Shown in pieces: positions 33,922 to 43,576 of a DNA stretch of 64,000 nt. Positions within the stretch are counted from its first letter, which is position 1. Each line of letters opens with the position of its first letter. Made by a program: the position numbers and the translations under genes. Source of the DNA: Allocoprobacillus sp002160865 (GTDB lineage: Bacteria > Bacillota_I > Bacilli_A > Erysipelotrichales > Coprobacillaceae); NCBI RefSeq assembly GCF_042850985.1, contig NZ_AP031415.1:496001-560000 (forward strand), in the 5' to 3' direction. Below the pieces are notes generated by a model that searched no databases, was not told the DNA's origin, and saw nothing but the letters and a program-made list of their open reading frames with translations.

Positions 33922-34290
33922 ATGGAATGTAGTCGAGTATATAATATTGCTCAAGTGGATACAGGTTGTCATATTAGTGTGAGTAATGGTGTAGAAACAG
34001 CTATTAAAAAACCACTTCAAATTACCAAAACAGTGGATAAAGAAAAGGCGTGTACAGGAGAAATTTTAACGTATACTATTTTTATTCAAAACACATCATT
34101 AGTGGAAGAAACACAAGTGGTCTTTAGTGATGAACTAGATGAAAATGTTGTTTATGTCAATGAGTCATTTACTGTCAATGGACAAGCACAAACACCAGCA
34201 CTTGACAATCGTACACTTTATTATGTGATTTCAACTATTGAACCAATGTCCAGTGTTGAAATTGTTTTCCAAGTGCGTATTATTGAATAG
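33922..34290 (+). CDS. Single DUF11-domain protein
   Basis: A 122-residue protein whose residues 30-120 match the DUF11 beta-sandwich: KPLQITKTVDKEKACTGEILTYTI, VVFSDELDENVVYVNESFTVN and EPMSSVEIVFQVRI. DUF11 usually occurs as repeats in large secreted surface proteins; here it stands alone with no signal peptide and no anchor. AAAGGAGGG at 33907-33915 is a strong ribosome-binding site. It may be the relic of a larger surface protein or a packing partner of one. Confidence 0.75.
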   Translation: MECSRVYNIAQVDTGCHISVSNGVETAIKKPLQITKTVDKEKACTGEILTYTIFIQNTSLVEETQVVFSDELDENVVYVNESFTVNGQAQTPALDNRTLYYVISTIEPMSSVEIVFQVRIIE

Positions 34291-34310
34291 AGGTTTAAGC
34301 CTCTATTTTA
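34286..34310 (+). terminator. Terminator after the DUF11 gene
   Basis: AATAGAGG (34286-34293), loop TTTAAG, CCTCTATT (34300-34307), followed by a short T-rich tail. Confidence 0.7.
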
Positions 34311-34408
34311 CATAGAAATTATTTTGAATAGAGATTTTTTTTAAAATAAAGATGGGTTTAGTTTATAAAAAAATATAATTATGATAGAATGTAATGGGGT
34401 GATGATAT

Positions 34409-35170
34409 ATGGAAAAAAGAATATTTGTTATATCAGATCTTCATGGACAATTTGTATTACTTCAATTGTTGTTGGAACGTATTGGTTTTACAGAAAATGA
34501 TGAACTTTATATATTAGGGGATATTATGGATCGTGGACCTAATAGTATTGATATTTATTATTTTGTGAAGGCTATGGATAATATTCATATGATTAAAGGA
34601 AATCATGAAATCATGATGCGTCAATCTATGTTGGCAGCTTTGAAATATAATGATTTAGATTCTGAACGTTCTAATCCTTATCGTTTATGGAAGCAAAATG
34701 GGGGACATAAAACAGTTGATAGTATTCGAGAATATTTACAAAAAGATTACATTCCCTATGAAGAATATTTTGATTTAAAACGTATGTTTATTAAAGAATT
34801 GATTTCGTTTATTGATTCATTACCAAGTTATTATGAATTAGATTTGAATGGAAAACATTATGTTTTAGTACATGCAGGTGTTGATCCGGAAATTCCTTTA
34901 GAAGAGAATGATGAAGAAATTTTAGCTTGGATTCGTGAATACTTCTATTTGAATGAAGCTAATCCGGATTATACGTATATCTTTGGGCATACACCTTGTT
35001 GTTTTATTAATGAAGATCATTCTTTTAATATTTGGTATGATCCAGATTATCATAATAAGATTGCAATAGATGGTGGCTTAGCTGTTGGTAATAAAGGACA
35101 ATTAAATTGTTTATGTCTGACAACTGGAGAAGTCACAGTCTTAAAATATGATGAGGGGCAACCTCAATGA
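34409..35170 (+). CDS. Serine/threonine-phosphatase-like metallophosphoesterase
   Basis: A 253-residue PPP-family phosphoesterase with all metal motifs: SDLHGQ at residues 9-14, GDIMDRGPNS near 41, KGNHEIMM near 70, VHAGVDPE near 152 and FGHTPCCF near 191. It is like bacterial PrpA or diadenosine tetraphosphatase-type enzymes and hydrolyses phosphoproteins or Ap4A. Overlaps the RpiR regulator by four bases (ATGA), so the two are coexpressed. Confidence 0.88.
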   Translation: MEKRIFVISDLHGQFVLLQLLLERIGFTENDELYILGDIMDRGPNSIDIYYFVKAMDNIHMIKGNHEIMMRQSMLAALKYNDLDSERSNPYRLWKQNGGHKTVDSIREYLQKDYIPYEEYFDLKRMFIKELISFIDSLPSYYELDLNGKHYVLVHAGVDPEIPLEENDEEILAWIREYFYLNEANPDYTYIFGHTPCCFINEDHSFNIWYDPDYHNKIAIDGGLAVGNKGQLNCLCLTTGEVTVLKYDEGQPQ

Positions 35171-36000
35171 GAAGTGCTTTCTATAATCTCATCAATTTCA
35201 TTAATATGACCAGTATTCATGATGTGTATTGGGGTGCTGCCAAAACGATTTTAAAGAATATTTATAAGATACCTGATAGTAGTATTACAGATGTCGCCAA
35301 AATGTGCTATGTTTCTACCGCAACGATTTCCAGACTTTGTCGTAAACTCAGTTATGAATCATTTACTGATTTTAAAAAAGATGTCACAATGAATTTGCAT
35401 TATTTTAATCAAGATGCGAAAAGATTACTGTTTGATCATCAGTTACCTGCACCTGAAACAATTGATGAAGGTAAGGATATTTTTAAAAATCATTTTCAAA
35501 ACGTGATTCATAATTTACAGGATACTTATGATAATCTACGTTATGAGGATTTAATCTATATTGTTGATAAAATTCATGAAGCGAAACATATCTGTTTTGC
35601 AGGTAATTTCTTTACCCAGTCTGTATCTATGCAATTACAGATTGAACTTTCCTATTTAGGAAAAGACTGTGTTGCTATGTATCCTTTAGAACAACAAAAA
35701 AATATCTATAAAACATTAAAAGACTATGATTTGATTATTGTTTCATCTATTGCTGGGGGATTCTTTAAAGATCATATTGAAACAATGCGAGAATTGGTGA
35801 AAACAGAAGCTTATATTATTGCGATTACACAATTAGATGAGTTTCCATATAGTGATAAGGTAGATATGATATTGAAAGTGGGTAATGATCATCATTCATT
35901 GATTGGAAAGTTTTCTGTAACATATATTTTTGAAGTTTTAGAAGCGTTATATCATTTAAAATATGGAATGAAAAATAATGAGAAAAGCAACGATGATTAA
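35167..36000 (+). CDS. MurR/RpiR family transcriptional regulator
   Basis: A 277-residue protein: N-terminal helix-turn-helix (residues 1-75, with SSITDVAKMCYVSTATISRLCRKL) and a SIS sugar-phosphate-binding domain (about residues 120-255, with AKHICFAGNFFTQSVSMQ and DLIIVSSIAGGFFKDHIE). Such regulators sense phosphosugars. Its target is not evident; it is cotranscribed with a phosphoesterase gene. The hairpin at its 3' end also serves the converging gene. Confidence 0.9.
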   Translation: MRSAFYNLINFINMTSIHDVYWGAAKTILKNIYKIPDSSITDVAKMCYVSTATISRLCRKLSYESFTDFKKDVTMNLHYFNQDAKRLLFDHQLPAPETIDEGKDIFKNHFQNVIHNLQDTYDNLRYEDLIYIVDKIHEAKHICFAGNFFTQSVSMQLQIELSYLGKDCVAMYPLEQQKNIYKTLKDYDLIIVSSIAGGFFKDHIETMRELVKTEAYIIAITQLDEFPYSDKVDMILKVGNDHHSLIGKFSVTYIFEVLEALYHLKYGMKNNEKSNDD

Positions 36001-36018
36001 ACATCGTTGCTTTTTGAG
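35983..36018. terminator. Bidirectional terminator
   Basis: AAAAGCAACGATG (35983-35995) and CATCGTTGCTTTT (36002-36014) form a perfect 13-bp stem with a six-base loop, containing the stop codons of both converging genes. Confidence 0.88.
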
Positions 36019-36812
36019 TAGAAAGAAACAAGAAGCACTTGATTAGGACAGAAAACTTTATATGGGAATGATGAAGGACCACTGATTCCATTAGATACAA
36101 TTAATGTAGCATTTTTTTCTTCATATGTTCCATGATTATATGTTTTTGCTCCTTCAATAGGGAACATACTGCCAAGATATGGGAAATACACAGAACCACC
36201 ATAACTATGACCAGAGAGTTGTAAATCTACATAGTTTTTGGCTTGAATAAAAGTATCAGGTTGATGTGAAATGCCAACAACCAGTTTATCTTGTGTTTCT
36301 TTGAGTTTTGAGAAGTCGTATTCATCGTCATAGGCGACAAGTGTAAGTGATGTATCTTTGTAATATAATGGACGTGTTTCATTATTGAGTACTTCAAAAC
36401 CACCATTGTTAAGCACTTGTGTGACTTCTAATGAAGATTTTTCATCTCGTTCACCAAGTATAGCAAGTTTTCCATATTGACATTGAATACTTTTTAAAAT
36501 TTGTGAAACTTCATCAGTTTTAAAGACCTGATCATCATATAAATCCCCACCAAAAATAACCATATCAAAAGGATAATTGTTTAATTCTTTAACAATTTCT
36601 TGAAAACGAGTTATACTTTCTTGGTTTGTTAAATTGATATCGGATAAAAAGGCAATCTTTAAACCATTGAGTTGTGAAGAAATTTGTGAATTGATATAAT
36701 TTTGTTCATGAAATTCGTAATCTTTAGGTGAAATGGCATAGACATAATATCCCAGAAAACATAAACCAAAGACGATTAATAAAATCATTAATCGTCTGAT
36801 GAGCTTTTTCAT
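35997..36812 (-). CDS. Membrane-anchored metallophosphoesterase with degenerate metal motifs
   Basis: A 271-residue YkuE-like protein: N-terminal membrane anchor (residues 9-25), then a calcineurin-like fold. The expected motifs are visible but altered: SDINLT for SDLHLG, GGDLYDD for GDLVD, LGERDEK for GNHD, and SGHSYGG for GHTHGG; GISHQP is intact. Three metal ligands are therefore replaced by Asn, Arg and Tyr. It may be a pseudo-enzyme or bind one metal only. Its start overlaps the RNase J stop by four bases. Confidence 0.8.
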   Translation of the reverse strand: MKKLIRRLMILLIVFGLCFLGYYVYAISPKDYEFHEQNYINSQISSQLNGLKIAFLSDINLTNQESITRFQEIVKELNNYPFDMVIFGGDLYDDQVFKTDEVSQILKSIQCQYGKLAILGERDEKSSLEVTQVLNNGGFEVLNNETRPLYYKDTSLTLVAYDDEYDFSKLKETQDKLVVGISHQPDTFIQAKNYVDLQLSGHSYGGSVYFPYLGSMFPIEGAKTYNHGTYEEKNATLIVSNGISGPSSFPYKVFCPNQVLLVSFYSKSNDV

Positions 36813-38554
36813 ACTTTTTTATTCATAATGACAGGAATAATCATTGGATTTCTTTTTGTTTTTTGATAAAAATAAGGAGCCAATGTATCCCTGATTGTAT
36901 TCTTGATTTCACCAAAAGTTGTCTTTCTCTTTAATAAATGAGAAAGTTCACGACTCACTAATAACTCTGCTTCACGAATCATTTCTTTACTATCCTGCAT
37001 ATAAACAAAACCACGTGACATAATAATAGGTTTATTTAATAAACATCCTGCACGAGAATCCATTGAAATAAGTACAGATACCATGCCATCTTCACTTAAA
37101 ATCTGACGATCTCTTAATACAGCAGTTGATAAACCGGTAATATCATTACCATCAACATAAATATCATCAACATGAATACGTGGTCCTAAACGAGCTTCTC
37201 CATTATGCAATAAGATAGAATCACCATTTGATAAAACAAAAGCATTGCCTTTTGTCAGTCCCACTTCTTCAAATAATTTAGCATGAATCTTCAACATACG
37301 ATATTCACCATGCACTGGGAAAAAATACTTAGGACGTGTCAACAACAACATTAATTTCTGTTCTTCCTGTGAAGCATGTCCAGAGGTATGCAAGTTATTA
37401 ATAGCCTCATTTGTTAAAACTCTGGCACCCGCACGATAGAGTTTATTGATAACTCTGCTGACACTACTTGCATTACCGGGAATAGGGTTAGATGAAAAGA
37501 CAACAGTATCACCCGGTTTAATAGATACTTGACGATGTGTTCCATTAGCAATTCGACTTAATGCAGCCAGTGCTTCTCCTTGACTTCCGGTACATAAAAT
37601 AAGAATTTCATTATCGGGTAAATTCTTTGCTTCATCATTTTTGATAAAGAAACGGTCTGGACATTTGATGTAACCAAGTTTACGAGAAACTTGAATATTG
37701 TTTTCCATAGAACGTCCAAATACTAGAATCTTACGATTGAATTTCACAGCTGCATCAATAATCTGTTGAACACGATGGACGTTAGAAGCAAATGTCGCTA
37801 CGATTAAACGACCCTCAGTTTTTCTAAATTCTTCCTGTACACTATAAGCCACTTGCTTTTCACTAATCGAAAAGTTAGGTACTTCAGCATTGGTAGAATC
37901 ACTTAACAATAAAGTAACACCTGTTTCGCCAAGAAAAGACATCACTTGGAAATCAGCTGGATCACCAACCGGTGTTAAATCGAATTTAAAGTCACCTGTT
38001 GAAACAATGCGTCCATTAGGTGTATTAATAACGATTCCTAATGATTCAGGAATAGAATGATTTGTCTTAAAGAAACCAATATTAAAATATTTTGTTTTGA
38101 CTTGAGATAAATTATTAATTTGAATTAATTTTGTTGCTTGTGTTAAACGTTTTTCTTCAAGCTTTCTTCGAATCATTGCACAAGCTAAAGGAGATGCATA
38201 GATAAAAGGAATATGAACAACCTGTAAAAGGAAAGGAATTCCTCCAATATGATCTTCATGACCATGTGTAATCAATAAAGCTTTGATTTTTTTCTGATTA
38301 CGTTTTAAATATGTATAATCAGGAATAACATAATCGATACCAGGTAATCCATCTTCTGCAAATTTTACACCAGCATCAATAATGACTAATTCATCCTGAT
38401 GTTCAATACAATACATATTTTTTCCAACTTCATTTAAACCTCCTAATGCAAATACCTTTGTATCAGAAGATAATGTTTCATTTTTCATTTGTCTGTTTTT
38501 ATTATTATAGGGTGTTCTTCTTTGATAAGAACGTTTTTGAGGCCTATCCGCCAT
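36809..38554 (-). CDS. rnjA: Ribonuclease J
   Basis: A 581-residue metallo-beta-lactamase/beta-CASP nuclease: ALGGLNEVGKNMYCIEH near residue 35, the metal motif ITHGHEDHIGGIPF near residue 97, SDSTNAEVPNFSISE, the beta-CASP region LILCTGSQGEALAAL and TSGHASQEEQKLMLLL, with PKYFFPVHGEYRML. A basic N-terminal extension of about 30 residues (KRSYQRRTPYNNKNRQ) precedes the catalytic domain. It is a 5'-exonuclease and endonuclease central to mRNA decay in Firmicutes. AAAGGTG precedes the start. An extended -10 (TGGTATAAT, minus strand, 38643-38635) lies upstream. Confidence 0.95.
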   Translation of the reverse strand: MADRPQKRSYQRRTPYNNKNRQMKNETLSSDTKVFALGGLNEVGKNMYCIEHQDELVIIDAGVKFAEDGLPGIDYVIPDYTYLKRNQKKIKALLITHGHEDHIGGIPFLLQVVHIPFIYASPLACAMIRRKLEEKRLTQATKLIQINNLSQVKTKYFNIGFFKTNHSIPESLGIVINTPNGRIVSTGDFKFDLTPVGDPADFQVMSFLGETGVTLLLSDSTNAEVPNFSISEKQVAYSVQEEFRKTEGRLIVATFASNVHRVQQIIDAAVKFNRKILVFGRSMENNIQVSRKLGYIKCPDRFFIKNDEAKNLPDNEILILCTGSQGEALAALSRIANGTHRQVSIKPGDTVVFSSNPIPGNASSVSRVINKLYRAGARVLTNEAINNLHTSGHASQEEQKLMLLLTRPKYFFPVHGEYRMLKIHAKLFEEVGLTKGNAFVLSNGDSILLHNGEARLGPRIHVDDIYVDGNDITGLSTAVLRDRQILSEDGMVSVLISMDSRAGCLLNKPIIMSRGFVYMQDSKEMIREAELLVSRELSHLLKRKTTFGEIKNTIRDTLAPYFYQKTKRNPMIIPVIMNKKV

Positions 38555-38765
38555 TCACTTTCACCTTTCTTTCATTATAATATATGTCTTTTTCATGATT
38601 TTTCAATAAAATAAAAGTATTGATATGTATTTATATTATACCATTTTTTATATATTTTTTCATTAAAGCATATGATTTTTATCTGTGATTAACAATAAAA
38701 ATTTATGATTTATCATGTTGACATACTGTATCATAACTGAAAATAAAGTGAAATGCAAGAATTTA

Positions 38766-38791
38766 ACAAAAAAGCTACTCGATGAGTAGCT
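38766..38791 (-). terminator. Terminator of the degV gene
   Basis: On the minus strand AGCTACTC (38791-38784) and GAGTAGCT (38780-38773) with a three-base loop are followed by TTTTTTG. The rest of 38555-38765 is AT-rich upstream DNA of RNase J. Confidence 0.8.
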
Positions 38792-38794
38792 GGG

Positions 38795-39664
38795 TTAAAT
38801 CTTTTTACATGCAGCAATGGCTAAAGAATGAGGACCAATATGGCAGGCTACACTTAAAGAAAGTGGGTCACAGATAATGTCATGATTTGGGAAGGCTTCT
38901 TCGACTTCTTTTTTGAATTCTAAAGCCTGATCTCTATCATAAGTGTAGGCAATCATAATACGTGCATCAGACATATCTTCATGAGTTGGGTCAATACGTT
39001 CTTGGATGTCATGACGTAAAGCTTCAATCATGATTTTAGAGGCTTTTTGCATTGTACGTGTCTTTTGGAAAGAGTCTAGTTTTTCACCTTGAATTGTTAA
39101 AATTGGTTTGATTTTTAATAATCCTCCAAGTGTTGCAGCGGCAGGAGTAATACGTCCTCCTTTTTTTAAGTATTCTAGTGTATTCACTGTTATATAAATA
39201 GAAGCATTTAATTTGTTTTCCATTAAAATATCATAAATTTCTTGAGCGCTTTTGCCTTGTTTAGCCAAAGTCATAGCATCAAATACATCCCATTTTTGAG
39301 TGACAGAAATACGTTGAGAATCAACAACAAAAACTTTTCCTTTATAGGCTTCATCATCTGCCAACATCATAGCAGTCTGACAAGAACCACTTAATCCACT
39401 TGACATCGGAATATGCACAATCTGATCATAATCTTTTAAAATGCAGTCAAAGAAAGCTGTGACTTCTCCTGTGGCAGGTTGTGAAGTAAAGACTTCGGCA
39501 CCATTCATTAACTTATCATAAAACTCATCCTGTGTGAGATTAATATCTTCTTTATATTCTTGACCATCTATTGTAAAAGGCATAGGTAAAACAAAGATTC
39601 CAAGTTCTTTTGCTTCACTTTGAGTGATACCACTATTACTGTCGGTCATGATTGCTACTTTCAT
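38795..39664 (-). CDS. DegV family fatty-acid-binding protein
   Basis: A 289-residue two-domain DegV protein starting MKVAIMTDSNSGITQSEAKE, with FTSQPATGEVTAFF and HIPMSSGLSGSCQTAMML in the fatty-acid pocket, LEYLKKGGRITPAAATLGGLLKIKPIL, and C-terminal CHIGPHSLAIAA. Members such as FakB bind a fatty acid and present it to the kinase FakA for use in phospholipid synthesis; no FakA gene is in this window. Monocistronic. Confidence 0.92.
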   Translation of the reverse strand: MKVAIMTDSNSGITQSEAKELGIFVLPMPFTIDGQEYKEDINLTQDEFYDKLMNGAEVFTSQPATGEVTAFFDCILKDYDQIVHIPMSSGLSGSCQTAMMLADDEAYKGKVFVVDSQRISVTQKWDVFDAMTLAKQGKSAQEIYDILMENKLNASIYITVNTLEYLKKGGRITPAAATLGGLLKIKPILTIQGEKLDSFQKTRTMQKASKIMIEALRHDIQERIDPTHEDMSDARIMIAYTYDRDQALEFKKEVEEAFPNHDIICDPLSLSVACHIGPHSLAIAACKKI

Positions 39665-39814
39665 GAAATAACCTCCTTATAACAATAATACCATTTTATC
39701 TCAATATAAAAATAATGCAACAATTTTTGTGAATTGAAGCTATAAATTCATAAAAAATTTAACTATATCAAATAAAATATGATAAAATAACGAAAAAAGA
39801 AAAGAGGAATAAAA

Positions 39815-40621
39815 ATGGTAGAACAATTGATTCATAAATATGCAGATGCAGGTATAAATTTTTTAGAAGCAGCTATTCTTTTTGTTGTGGGATGGTATGT
39901 AGTGAAAATGATTTTACGTATTTTATCAAAAATGATGAAAAGAAGTCAAATTGATGCAATTATTGAAAACTTTGTGATATCTATATTAAATATTGGATTA
40001 AAGATTATTGTCATTATTACTGTGATTGCTAAATTAGGTGTTCCTACAACATCGTTAGTCGCTGTTTTAACAACAGCAGGAGCAGCAATCGCTTTAGGGT
40101 TGCAAGATTCTTTAAAAGGAATTGCTTCTGGTATCACAATTTTGTTTTCTAAGCCTTTTGTCAAAGGGGATATTATTGAAATTGATGGATATGTGGGAAC
40201 AGTCCAAGAAATACAGCTCTTATATACGATTGTCATGACATTTGATAATAAGATGGTAGTGATTCCTAATAATGATTTAGTATCATCTAGCTTCGTCAAT
40301 TATTCACATGAAGATGTACGTAGAGTGACAATGACTGTAGAACTTCATCCAGATAATGATATTCCCCAATTTAAAGCAGCACTTATGCAAGTCATTCAAC
40401 AGCATCCTTATGCTTTAAAAGAACCAGCACCAGTCATTAAAATTGGTGAATATAAGGAAAGAAGTGTATCAATGCAAATATGGGTATGGGCAGAAAATGA
40501 TCATTTTTATGAGTTAAATGATGACTTGTGGGTTGCTATTAGAAAGATATTTAAAGAACAAAATATCAAGATTCCAGCCCAACAAATTGATGTTCGTATC
40601 CAAAATTCTGATATAAAATAA
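39815..40621 (+). CDS. Small-conductance mechanosensitive channel, MscS family
   Basis: A 268-residue MscS with three membrane segments in the first 100 residues, the pore helix TTSLVAVLTTAGAAIALGLQDSL and the beta-domain KPFVKGDIIEIDGYVGTVQEIQL, then VVIPNNDLVSSSFVNYS. It opens under membrane tension and releases osmolytes after hypo-osmotic shock. AGAGGA precedes the ATG. Monocistronic, with a terminator at 40626. Confidence 0.94.
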   Translation: MVEQLIHKYADAGINFLEAAILFVVGWYVVKMILRILSKMMKRSQIDAIIENFVISILNIGLKIIVIITVIAKLGVPTTSLVAVLTTAGAAIALGLQDSLKGIASGITILFSKPFVKGDIIEIDGYVGTVQEIQLLYTIVMTFDNKMVVIPNNDLVSSSFVNYSHEDVRRVTMTVELHPDNDIPQFKAALMQVIQQHPYALKEPAPVIKIGEYKERSVSMQIWVWAENDHFYELNDDLWVAIRKIFKEQNIKIPAQQIDVRIQNSDIK

Positions 40622-40625
40622 GATG

Positions 40626-40654
40626 AAAATTGTATAAACTTTCGTACAATTTTT
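40626..40654 (+). terminator. Terminator after the mscS-type gene
   Basis: AAAATTGTA (40626-40634) and TACAATTTT (40645-40653) form a 9-bp stem followed by further T. Confidence 0.7.
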
Positions 40655-40846
40655 ACATAATTGTATACATCATTAAAAAAACATATCATATATTTCTTTA
40701 AAACAGAAATAACGTATTGAATTGGTCGTATAATTACAAAAAAGAAAAAAATAATAAAAAAAACTATTCCCATATCAAAGAAGTTGTGATATATTAGTAG
40801 AAAATAACTGACGTGATTGGTTATTTTGGAGGAGGGAAATTAAATA

Positions 40847-42517
40847 ATGAAAAAGAATTGGTTTGCAAAAGCTGCCGCTTCTGTAACATGCTTAGCTATG
40901 TTAGTTGGATGTGGTAGTGGTGGATCAGCTGGTGCTAATGAGATTACTATCAATTTAGGAGCAGAACCACCTGAAATGGATTCTATTTTAACAACATCTG
41001 AAGGATCAATGAACGTTTTACGTCACTGTGTTGAAGGTTTAGTTAGCTTAGATGCCAATGATAAAGCTGTACCTGGTATGGCAGAAAGCTGGGATGTATC
41101 AGATGATCAAAAAACTTATACATTCCATTTAAGAAAAGGAGCAAAATGGAGTAACGGAGAAGAAGTTACTGCTGAAGACTTCGTATTTGCATGGAATCAA
41201 CATTTCAATGCAAGAACTGGTGCACCTTATGCATCAACTTGGATGACTAAAATTGCAGGGGCTGAAGATATTTTCAATGCAACTGCTGAAAAAGTAGATC
41301 CAAAAGATGAAAAATCAGATTACAAGATGGCTGAGGCAGATATTCCTAAATATATGGAAGAACATGCTGGATGGAAAGCAGTAGATAAATATACATTCCA
41401 AGTAACATTTACTGGCCCATTCCAATACGCTGTTGTATTGATGGCATTCCCATCATTCTTCCCAGTAAATAAAAAGGCTTATGACGCAGCTGGTGGAAAC
41501 AACAACTATGGTACTGATGCTGATAAATTAGCATATAATGGTCCATTTACAATTACTTCATGGGCTCATGAAGACAGTATTGTCTTAGAAAAAAATCCAG
41601 ATTACTGGAATGCTGAAAATATTAAATTAGACAAAATCACTATGAGAATGATCAGTCAAGAAACAACTGCTATTAATGAATTTAATAATGGTTCTATTGA
41701 TATGATTGGTTTAACTGGTGATAATATTAAACAATTTGAAAATGCTCAAGGATTTGATGATGGTGGAGCTTGGTATTTTGAATTCAATTCAAAAGTCAAT
41801 CCATTTAACAATGCTAAAGTTCGTAAAGCTTTAACTTTAGGTGTAGATGCTCAAGCAATGATTGATACAATTGTAAAAAATGATTCCAAAGTAGCAACTA
41901 CATTCACACCACCAGCAGTAGCTCAAGGTGAATTTACTGAATACTGTGGTGATCTTTTCAAACATATCACTAATAATGATTACAGTGAAGCAAAAGCATT
42001 ATTAGAAGAAGGATTAAAAGAAGAAGGATTAACACTTGCAGAATTCTCACCAGAATTACTTTGTGATGATTCAAGTGCTGCAAAACAACAAGCAGAATTC
42101 CTTCAAGCACAATTAAAAGAACATTTAGGTGTGACTCTAAATATTAGACAAGTCACTTACAATGCAAGATTAGATGCAATGGATCAAGGTGATTTCGAAA
42201 TCGTATTCGCTGGATGGTCACCAGATTACAATGACCCAATGACTTATCTTGATATGTGGGTAACTGGAAATGGTAATAATCATGGTAAATGGTCTAATGC
42301 TGAATATGATAAGATTATCAAAGAAGCTTCTCAAATTGCTGATAAAGAAGCATATTATGCTAAATTAAAAGAAGCTGAAGAAATCTTAGCTGAAGAATGT
42401 CCAATTGGATTCATTTATGATAGACAAACAAGTTATGTAACAAGCGATAGATTAAAAGGTGTTATTAGAACTGCATTCCAAGACATCAATTTAAACTATG
42501 CGTATGTTGAAGAATAG
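40847..42517 (+). CDS. oppA: Oligopeptide-binding lipoprotein, OppA type (locus 2)
   Basis: A 556-residue SBP_bac_5 binding protein. The signal peptide ends in the lipobox AMLVGC with the modified Cys at residue 22; LGAEPPEMDSIL begins the mature fold, followed by YTFHLRKGAKWSNGEEVTAEDF and WSPDYNDPMTYLDMWV. It captures peptides outside the cell for the OppBCDF transporter encoded next. A hairpin AAAATAAC/GTTATTTT (40801-40827) abuts the strong GGAGGAGGG ribosome-binding site and could stabilise the mRNA. This intact gene may also serve locus 1, whose own binding protein is truncated. Confidence 0.95.
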   Translation: MKKNWFAKAAASVTCLAMLVGCGSGGSAGANEITINLGAEPPEMDSILTTSEGSMNVLRHCVEGLVSLDANDKAVPGMAESWDVSDDQKTYTFHLRKGAKWSNGEEVTAEDFVFAWNQHFNARTGAPYASTWMTKIAGAEDIFNATAEKVDPKDEKSDYKMAEADIPKYMEEHAGWKAVDKYTFQVTFTGPFQYAVVLMAFPSFFPVNKKAYDAAGGNNNYGTDADKLAYNGPFTITSWAHEDSIVLEKNPDYWNAENIKLDKITMRMISQETTAINEFNNGSIDMIGLTGDNIKQFENAQGFDDGGAWYFEFNSKVNPFNNAKVRKALTLGVDAQAMIDTIVKNDSKVATTFTPPAVAQGEFTEYCGDLFKHITNNDYSEAKALLEEGLKEEGLTLAEFSPELLCDDSSAAKQQAEFLQAQLKEHLGVTLNIRQVTYNARLDAMDQGDFEIVFAGWSPDYNDPMTYLDMWVTGNGNNHGKWSNAEYDKIIKEASQIADKEAYYAKLKEAEEILAEECPIGFIYDRQTSYVTSDRLKGVIRTAFQDINLNYAYVEE

Positions 42518-42552
42518 TCAAATGTAATACTGATATTTTTTGAAAAAAGATG

Positions 42553-42590
42553 GGCTATATAATATTGTCTATATAGCCTTTCTTTATTTT
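42553..42590 (+). terminator. Intercistronic terminator between oppA and oppB (locus 2)
   Basis: GGCTATATA (42553-42561) and TATATAGCC (42570-42578) with an eight-base loop and a TTTCTTTATTTT tail, in the same place as the hairpin at 24099 of locus 1. Confidence 0.75.
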
Positions 42591-42625
42591 AATGTAGAGA
42601 AAAATGTCTAGAAAGGTGTGAATTT

Positions 42626-43570
42626 ATGAAAAAGTATGTATTAAAAAGACTTATATATGCTCTAATCACTATTTTTGTCCTTCTAGCATTGACATTTGTA
42701 ATGATGCATATGCTACCGGGTGACCCGTTCAATACTGGTAAAGCAATGAGTGAAAGTACAAAACAGGCTTTACGTGAGTTTTATGGGTTAGATAAACCTT
42801 TGGTAGAGCAATTTATTATGTATGTTAAAAATGCTTGTATAGGCGATTTAGGTGTATCTATTAAATATAATAGACCTGTTATGGATATTATCTTAGATAC
42901 ATTCCCAGTTTCATTCCAGTTAGGGATGTTCTCATTAATTTTTGCAGTTATTGCAGGAGTGGCTCTAGGGGCAATTGCAGCTATTCGTCGAGGAAAAGCT
43001 GCTGATACTATTGCTATGACTTTATCTGTTATTGGAGTTTCAATTCCTAGTTTTATTGTTGCAGCGTTACTTCAATATTTTATAGCATTAAAGTTGAATC
43101 AGCTGCTGGGAACCCAGATTTTTGCGATTACAGGATGGGGTAATTTGAATCAGATTATTTTACCTGCTTTGGCATTGAGTTTCAGTTCACTAGCAACAGT
43201 TTCACGTTTAATGCGTACAAGTATGCTGGATGTTTTAAGTTCTGATTATATCAAAACAGCGAAAGCAAAAGGATTGTCAGAACGTCAGATTTTATGGAAA
43301 CATGCTTTAAGAAATGCAATTATGCCAGTTATTACGGTTTTAGGTCCAATTGCGGCTGCTGTATTAACAGGAGGATTTGTTGTTGAAAATATCTTTAATA
43401 TTCCTGGTATGGGGAAATTCTTCGTATTGGCTATTAAAGAAAATGATTATACGTTAATTGCTGGAACAACATTGTTCTATGGCGCATTCTTAATTATCGC
43501 TGTATTAATTGTCGATTTATTATATGGTGTTATTGATCCTCGTATCAATCTAGCAAGTGAAAAGGAGTAG
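42626..43570 (+). CDS. oppB: Peptide ABC transporter permease, OppB type (locus 2)
   Basis: A 314-residue permease with KYVLKRLIYALITIFVLLAL at the start, FYGLDKPLVEQFIMYVKN, and the EAA loop YIKTAKAKGLSERQILWKHA near residue 210. Six membrane segments. It is collinear with the locus 1 OppB but clearly diverged. GAAAGGTG precedes the ATG. Confidence 0.94.
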   Translation: MKKYVLKRLIYALITIFVLLALTFVMMHMLPGDPFNTGKAMSESTKQALREFYGLDKPLVEQFIMYVKNACIGDLGVSIKYNRPVMDIILDTFPVSFQLGMFSLIFAVIAGVALGAIAAIRRGKAADTIAMTLSVIGVSIPSFIVAALLQYFIALKLNQLLGTQIFAITGWGNLNQIILPALALSFSSLATVSRLMRTSMLDVLSSDYIKTAKAKGLSERQILWKHALRNAIMPVITVLGPIAAAVLTGGFVVENIFNIPGMGKFFVLAIKENDYTLIAGTTLFYGAFLIIAVLIVDLLYGVIDPRINLASEKE

Positions 43571-43576
43571 TGTAGA

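Noticed and set aside
40654..40846. TATAAT at 40729-40734 as promoter of opp locus 2
   Set aside because: No acceptable -35 element is found 15-19 bases upstream, so the promoter position is left open.
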